10,493 nucleotides of DNA from Chloromonas sp. AAM2 (lineage: Eukaryota; Chlorophyta; Chlorophyceae; Chlamydomonadales; Chlamydomonadaceae). This document shows, one piece after another, positions 8,501 through 10,493 of the stretch. The position numbers and the translations under genes are program-made. How positions within the stretch are numbered: position 1 is the first letter of the stretch; each line of letters starts with the position of its first letter. The notes beneath the pieces are model-generated. The model was not told the DNA's origin. It did not search any database and saw nothing but the letters and a program-made list of their open reading frames with translations. Location of the stretch: NCBI GenBank assembly GCA_004335635.1, contig QAXH01005927.1, positions 10,306-20,798 of the forward strand, written 5' to 3'.

Positions 8501-10032
8501 CAAATTACAACCAGGACGCTGCTTCTATCTCAGATTCCATTGAACCAGCTGTGGATTGGCTTGCCGTCTACCCTGGTTTTTGCTGATGGAAAGCCTTGAT
8601 TCAACCAGTCAATGCAACTGCTGGAGCTCGAGTGTAGCAAAATCAATAACAACAGCGCAGCCGTGTGCAGCATGGCTTGGTTTGCGCCCCTGCAGGCTCG
8701 TCTGCGCATGGTGGTGGCGTTCCTCCTCGCCCAGTTGACGCCCTGGGTGCGGGGCCGCTCCGGCTGGCTGCTGGTGCTGGGCAGTGCAAATGTGGACGAG
8801 GCGCTCAGGGGCTACCTCACCAAGTACGACTGCAGCTCAGCAGACATCAACCCCATAGGCGGCATCAGCAAACAGGTCAGAACTCGATCTGCTGTGGTTT
8901 TCAGGCCATACCAACTATATGCAGGTAGAGATTGGCTGTAGCTTTGGCGACACCCACGTCATGTTGTACATCTTGGCGTGTTCGGTCCAGTTGCCTGGCA
9001 TACAAACAGCATCCTTGCCACCTGCCAATTCGTGCAACATCTGGCCTGCTTGCTATGCAAACCTATCTCCTCCAACACACACACGCACACTTGTTGGCTG
9101 CACACACTGTGCCTGGCGGTGTGTGCAGGACCTGCGGCGGTTCTTGCGCTGGGCCGCCCAGCACCTGGGGTATGCGTGTCTGGCGGGCGTGGAGACCGCA
9201 CCGCCCACTGCTGAACTGGAGCCGCTCAGGGAGGGCATAAAGCCCCAGGTCAGACAGAGGAGGGAAGAAAAAAGGGAAGGAAACGTCACAGATTAGATGC
9301 AGCCCTGCTGGGCACGGCTGAAAGAGTGCAGACCACGCATGGCTCACCGGACCCCATGTGTTGTCGTTATCTCTGCTTTGTAAATCAGTGCTTGTTCAGC
9401 ACCCATCAATTTGCAAGTGTTCTTCAGCAGTGATTGCAGGACGCCTTGCAGCATGCCGTCGCAAAATCTGCATGGTTTGACTCCGTGCCCTGCGTTCCCT
9501 GGTGTGTACCATGTTGTCTCCCACTGCTGGTGTTCGTGCCTGCCCTCAGAACGATGAGGATGACATGGGCATGACTTACGAGGAGCTGAGTGTGTACGGC
9601 CGCCTGCGCAAGGTGGCCAGATGCGGGCCTGTGGCCATGTTCCTGCGCTGCATGGACGCATGGCATGGAAGGTTTGTGGCACAGGGCATGGCTACAGGAC
9701 ATGACGTTGGTGGTGATGGCCATGGCCAGTGTCTATCATGAGCCTGACAGGCAGGGTACAGCTAAGCATACGTGTCCTTGGCATGACCATCGGTTGGGGA
9801 TACTAGGATGCCAGTCTGCGTCAACTGGGATCGGGACACGGAAGGGATAAGTTTATACATGTGCCATCAGCTTACAGCAGTGCTCACAATCACCATAGCC
9901 TGATCCGAGCGCTGGCCTGACGCCTGGCTTGCGGCTTGTCTGCTGGACGCCCGCAGCCTGAGCCCTGCCCAGGTGGCGGCCAAGGTCAAACACTTCTTCA
10001 CGCACTACGCCATCAACCGTCACAAGACCACG
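2397..10032 (+). CDS. NADSYN1: Glutamine-dependent NAD+ synthetase, 18 exons, 3' end missing
   Basis: This enzyme makes NAD+ from deamido-NAD+, ATP and glutamine (EC 6.3.5.1), the last step of de novo and Preiss-Handler NAD synthesis, probably in the cytosol since no transit peptide precedes the first domain. Exons: 2397-2522, 2806-2895, 3105-3171, 3391-3490, 3764-3903, 4140-4291, 4794-4898, 5489-5562, 6194-6448, 6584-6671, 7059-7160, 7487-7557, 7950-8010, 8221-8325, 8696-8875, 9129-9248, 9550-9671, 9957-10032. They sum to 2034 nt, or 678 codons, with no internal stop. Residues about 5-285 are the CN-hydrolase domain (Glu46, Lys115, Cys178), 286-355 a linker, and 370-678 the NAD synthetase domain with SGGADSSS at 382-389. 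Every junction was placed by splice signal, phase and family alignment recalled from plant and human enzymes. The conserved end (the region with the family's YSPEDNRFDLR motif) is absent, so one or more exons lie past the window. The start is the first in-frame ATG after a TGA at 2352, with A at -3. No neighbouring gene is visible. Confidence 0.96.
2806..2895 (+). CDS. NADSYN1: NADSYN1 exon 2 (residues 43-72), catalytic Glu
   Basis: Encodes [18 protein letters not shown] and more. Glu46 in the PEL motif is the general base of the nitrilase-fold Glu-Lys-Cys triad. The acceptor is TCGTGCAG and the donor GTGAGT at 2896, phase 0. Confidence 0.95.
3105..3171 (+). CDS. NADSYN1: NADSYN1 exon 3 (residues 73-95)
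   Basis: Encodes [20 protein letters not shown] then HR, matching the family CDVGMPV strand. The acceptor is TGTGCTGCAG. The chosen donor G|GTGCTG (3172) is weak but gives exact family spacing (HRGVLYNC). A second GT six bases on (3178, GTAGCA) would add two residues in the same phase. Confidence 0.9.
3391..3490 (+). CDS. NADSYN1: NADSYN1 exon 4 (residues 95-128), catalytic Lys
   Basis: Encodes [20 protein letters not shown] and then [13 protein letters not shown]. Lys115 in RPK is the catalytic lysine of the glutaminase triad. The acceptor is CTTCCAG and the donor GTGAAC at 3491. The split Arg128 codon is completed by exon 5. Confidence 0.95.
3764..3903 (+). CDS. NADSYN1: NADSYN1 exon 5 (residues 128-175)
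   Basis: Encodes [20 protein letters not shown] and then the conserved [15 protein letters not shown]. The family has W-F/Y-x-x-W at the start and P-F-G-D-G/A-V near the end. The acceptor is CACTTGCAG and the donor GTGGGC at 3904, phase 1. Confidence 0.94.
3904..4139 (+). other. Intron 5 with CATGCA microsatellite
   Basis: Runs from GTGGGC to CACTCAG. It carries CACACGCACACACATG and five perfect CATGCA units at 3931-3960, giving long artefactual open frames of alternating Cys-Thr or His-Ala on both strands. Confidence 0.85.
3919..3962. repeat. CA and CATGCA microsatellite
   Basis: A CA-rich lead-in is followed by five perfect CATGCA hexamers (3931-3960) within intron 5. Confidence 0.9.
4140..4291 (+). 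CDS. NADSYN1: NADSYN1 exon 6 (residues 175-225), nucleophile Cys
   Basis: Encodes [15 protein letters not shown] followed by [17 protein letters not shown] and [13 protein letters not shown]. Cys178 is the nucleophile that forms the thioester with glutamine. The acceptor is GCACTCAG and the donor GTCAGC at 4292, phase 0. Confidence 0.95.
4292..4793 (+). other. Intron 6 (502 bp)
   Basis: Runs from GTCAGC to GGTATGCAG, phase 0. The splice-junction text GGCCAAGGTCAGCAGG (4285-4300) recurs nearly unchanged as GGCCAAGGCCAGCAGG about 60 bases downstream, with the GT changed to GC. The 3' end is rich in CATGCGCATGCATG. No gene or element was recognised inside. Confidence 0.8.
4794..4898 (+). CDS. 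NADSYN1: NADSYN1 exon 7 (residues 226-260)
   Basis: Encodes [20 protein letters not shown] and then [15 protein letters not shown], the family N-Q-x-G-C-D-G-x-R-L-Y-Y-D-G signature. The acceptor is GGTATGCAG. The donor GTAAGG at 4899 is the best match to consensus in the gene. Phase 0. Confidence 0.95.
5002..5037. repeat. 18-bp direct tandem pair
   Basis: CATGTGCTCAATATCAAG (5002-5019) is followed directly by CATGTGCTCAAGATCAGG (5020-5037), two mismatches apart. A more diverged third copy may follow. Confidence 0.75.
5080..5348 (+). pseudogene. Frameshifted non-LTR retrotransposon (LINE) relic
   Basis: Short blocks in all three + frames line up, in order and with about the right spacing, with the segment after the reverse transcriptase fingers and palm of many LINE ORF2 proteins. 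They are [15 protein letters not shown] (5080-5124), [11 protein letters not shown] (5118-5150), [10 protein letters not shown] (5149-5178), [13 protein letters not shown] (5195-5233) and [16 protein letters not shown] (5298-5345). The family pattern there is roughly LRRILxVxWHDxISNxxVL, then RRLRWLGHVxRM, then GRPxLTWxDxV. At least four frame changes and the absence of the catalytic RT core show a truncated, dead copy in the same orientation as the host gene. The clade is not determinable by eye. Confidence 0.55.
5489..5562 (+). CDS. NADSYN1: NADSYN1 exon 8 (residues 261-285)
   Basis: Encodes [20 protein letters not shown] then VVSYR, the last strands of the CN-hydrolase domain. The acceptor is CCATGCAG and the donor GTGAGA at 5563. 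The Arg285 codon is split (phase 2). Confidence 0.95.
5563..6193 (+). other. Intron 8 (631 bp), longest intron
   Basis: Runs from GTGAGA to TGTGTGCAG, phase 2, separating the glutaminase domain from the linker exon. A 67-codon open frame at 5659-5862 resembles nothing I know. No repeat or element was recognised apart from CCATGATCATGATC near 5728. Confidence 0.8.
6194..6448 (+). CDS. NADSYN1: NADSYN1 exon 9 (residues 285-370), interdomain linker
   Basis: Begins [12 protein letters not shown], as plant enzymes do, then runs through a Pro/Ser/Thr/Ala-rich stretch (about residues 300-352) before returning to the conserved [19 protein letters not shown]. The linker is longer than in the human enzyme and very GC-rich. 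It joins the glutaminase domain to the synthetase domain. The acceptor is TGTGTGCAG and the donor GTGGGC at 6449, phase 2. Confidence 0.93.
6584..6671 (+). CDS. NADSYN1: NADSYN1 exon 10 (residues 370-399), PP-loop
   Basis: Encodes [20 protein letters not shown] and then [17 protein letters not shown] at residues 382-389 is the ATP-pyrophosphatase PP-loop that binds ATP. Ala at the SGGxD position agrees with plant enzymes, where human has Val. The donor is GCAAGG at 6672 instead of GT. Confidence 0.95.
6672..7058 (+). other. Intron 10, GC-AG class (387 bp)
   Basis: The exon 10 to exon 11 junction needs CAG|GCAAGG as donor and GCTGCTGCAG as acceptor. The donor differs from a strong GT site only at position +2, as is usual for GC-AG introns, which keep a near-perfect match elsewhere. 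The protein across it (GAMCQ/MVCRAV) follows the plant alignment with no gap. A 21-bp minisatellite fills the 3' part. Confidence 0.85.
6891..7037. repeat. 21-bp minisatellite, seven units
   Basis: The unit CGCACCTGGCGCACTTGACCC repeats seven times without gaps at 6891, 6912, 6933, 6954, 6975, 6996 and 7017. Units 2-4 are identical, while units 1, 5, 6 and 7 carry a few substitutions. Because 21 is a multiple of three, all six frames show peptide repeats there (for example APGAGSS on the minus strand), which are artefacts. Confidence 0.95.
7059..7160 (+). CDS. NADSYN1: NADSYN1 exon 11 (residues 400-433)
   Basis: Encodes [20 protein letters not shown] then [14 protein letters not shown], which continues the CQ-V/L-V helix of plant homologues directly from exon 10. 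The acceptor is GCTGCTGCAG and the donor GTGAAC at 7161, phase 0. Confidence 0.93.
7161..7486 (+). other. Intron 11 (326 bp)
   Basis: Runs from GTGAAC to CCGCGCAG, phase 0. It has a purine-rich stretch at about 7206-7250 (GGAGGGGGGAAGAGGGG). No gene or element was recognised. Confidence 0.8.
7487..7557 (+). CDS. NADSYN1: NADSYN1 exon 12 (residues 434-457)
   Basis: Encodes [20 protein letters not shown] and then TRDR, matching the family YMGxxNSSxETRxR segment. The acceptor is CCGCGCAG and the donor GTGGGT at 7558. The Arg457 codon is split (phase 2). Confidence 0.94.
7558..7949 (+). other. Intron 12 (392 bp)
   Basis: Runs from GTGGGT to TATGTGCAG, phase 2. The antisense strand is open through this intron and both flanking exons, but the translation is unrecognisable. 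Nothing else was identified. Confidence 0.8.
7950..8010 (+). CDS. NADSYN1: NADSYN1 exon 13 (residues 457-477)
   Basis: Encodes [20 protein letters not shown], matching the LAxxIGxxHLDVxID segment. The acceptor is TATGTGCAG and the donor GTGCGT at 8011, phase 0. With 61 nt it is the shortest exon. Confidence 0.92.
8221..8325 (+). CDS. NADSYN1: NADSYN1 exon 14 (residues 478-512)
   Basis: Encodes [20 protein letters not shown] and then [15 protein letters not shown], the conserved GGSxxENLALQNxQ motif of the synthetase domain. The acceptor is TGGCTGCAG and the donor GTGCGT at 8326, phase 0. Confidence 0.95.
8326..8695 (+). other. Intron 14 (370 bp)
   Basis: Runs from GTGCGT to CCCCTGCAG, phase 0. 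It is less GC-rich than the flanking exons. No gene, repeat or element was recognised. Confidence 0.8.
8696..8875 (+). CDS. NADSYN1: NADSYN1 exon 15 (residues 513-572), substrate-binding core
   Basis: Encodes [34 protein letters not shown] (539-558) and [14 protein letters not shown] (559-572). These are the most conserved parts of the family and line the deamido-NAD and ATP site. The acceptor is CCCCTGCAG and the donor GTCAGA at 8876, phase 0. Confidence 0.96.
9129..9248 (+). CDS. NADSYN1: NADSYN1 exon 16 (residues 573-612)
   Basis: Encodes [20 protein letters not shown] and then [20 protein letters not shown]. The APPTAELEP motif is diagnostic of eukaryotic NAD synthetases. The acceptor is GTGTGCAG and the donor GTCAGA at 9249, phase 0. 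Confidence 0.95.
9249..9549 (+). other. Intron 16 (301 bp)
   Basis: Runs from GTCAGA to TGCCCTCAG, phase 0. It starts with a purine-rich tract (GAGGGAAGAAAAAAGGGAAG near 9259-9278). Nothing else was recognised. Confidence 0.8.
9550..9671 (+). CDS. NADSYN1: NADSYN1 exon 17 (residues 613-653)
   Basis: Encodes [20 protein letters not shown] and then [20 protein letters not shown]-x-D-M-G-M-T-Y-x-E-L-S-V-Y-G is the family signature. The acceptor is TGCCCTCAG. The donor is GTTTGT at 9672, non-typical but the only one giving correct length and phase with exon 18. Confidence 0.92.
9957..10032 (+). CDS. NADSYN1: NADSYN1 exon 18 (residues 653-678)
   Basis: Encodes [20 protein letters not shown] and then RHKTT, matching plant LSPAxVAxKVKxFFxxYxINRHKMT. 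The acceptor is CGCCCGCAG and the donor GTGAGG at 10033, phase 0. The family continues with LTPxYHAExYSPEDNRFDLR, which is not present in the rest of the window. Confidence 0.93.
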
Positions 10033-10066
10033 GTGAGGCGGGTGGCCCGGTGTGGTGCTCTTGCGG

Positions 10067-10094
10067 AGAGCAACGGCAGGAGAGCAACGGCAGG
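10067..10094. repeat. 14-bp perfect tandem duplication
   Basis: AGAGCAACGGCAGG occurs at 10067-10080 and again at 10081-10094. Confidence 0.9.
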
Positions 10095-10430
10095 TGCAGA
10101 CGGGAACCACCCTGTGCAATGTCGGTCTGTTTACGGCCACACCATGTGCCAGGCCGAGCACCCGAAGTGCCAGTGGTGGTCAGTGCTCAGCCTGTACTAG
10201 TGGCCAGATGATGAGCGGTCGACCCTTTTTGTAGCACCAGAGAGTGTCTGGTCGATGCGGCAGTTCAATTACTGCAGCATTAGGGACGCTGCGGTCGGTA
10301 CATGGAGTAAACACCCGGAAGCTTGTGCCTGTTTTAGTGCCTAGGCATACTGTAACAAGGGATTACGTACCACAGGCCTGGTCCGTTGCCACTGTGAATC
10401 GGAAAACACGCCATACTCAGTGCAGAGTCT

Positions 10431-10493
10431 GCAGACCACACACGTTACCTTGCACTGCACTGCAGACCACACGTTACCTGCACTGCAGACCAC
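10431..10493. repeat. Tandem array at window edge
   Basis: The unit GCAGACCACACGTTACCTGC plus ACT (23 bp) occurs at 10462-10484, a 31-bp variant with extra CA, T and GCACT precedes it at 10431, and a partial copy (GCAGACCAC) ends the window at 10485-10493. The array probably continues to the right. Confidence 0.8.

Larger units (their letters stand above)
10033..10493 (+). other. Start of intron 18, cut by the window end
   Basis: Begins with a good donor (GTGAGG) after exon 18. I searched the remaining 461 bases in all + frames for the conserved C-terminal motifs and found none, so the terminal coding exon lies further right. It contains two short tandem repeats and no other recognisable feature. 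Confidence 0.75.

Overview
The window carries most of one eukaryotic nuclear gene, on the + strand: a glutamine-dependent NAD+ synthetase (NADSYN1/QNS1 type). I assembled it by eye from 18 exons between 2397 and 10032. All 17 internal introns join in frame and give 678 codons with no gap in the family alignment. Exon 18 ends at a clean donor (GTGAGG at 10033). The last roughly 45-50 residues, with the stop, must lie beyond the right edge.

The organism is probably a green alga (chlorophyte). The protein follows land-plant NAD synthetases closely, for example SGGADSSS at the PP-loop, EFAHRIF, and [14 protein letters not shown] followed by RCGPV. The gene is cut by many short introns (135-631 bp), most with TGCAG acceptors. 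Exons are GC-rich, and the introns are full of CA/TG and CATGCA low-complexity sequence. I cannot name the species.

Layout: 1-2396 is upstream DNA with simple repeats and a decayed element relic. That relic (about 1803-2092) reads as broken frames resembling the Helitron-like helicase N-terminal (DUF6570-type) region. Exons 1-8 (2397-5562) encode the CN-hydrolase/glutaminase domain, with Glu46, Lys115 and Cys178 as the catalytic triad. Exon 9 (6194-6448) encodes a long Pro/Ser/Ala-rich linker. Exons 10-18 (6584-10032) encode the ATP-dependent NAD synthetase domain. The first domain frees ammonia from glutamine and the second uses it to amidate deamido-NAD+. Intron 7 holds a frameshifted relic of a non-LTR retrotransposon (LINE). 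Intron 10 is a GC-AG intron carrying a 21-bp minisatellite. From 10033 to the end is the start of intron 18, finishing in a tandem array cut by the window edge.

I found no new multi-gene system. The items worth a second look are the two element relics, the GC-AG intron, and two introns (3 and 9) whose lengths are multiples of three and which have no in-frame stop, so retention would insert residues without breaking the frame.
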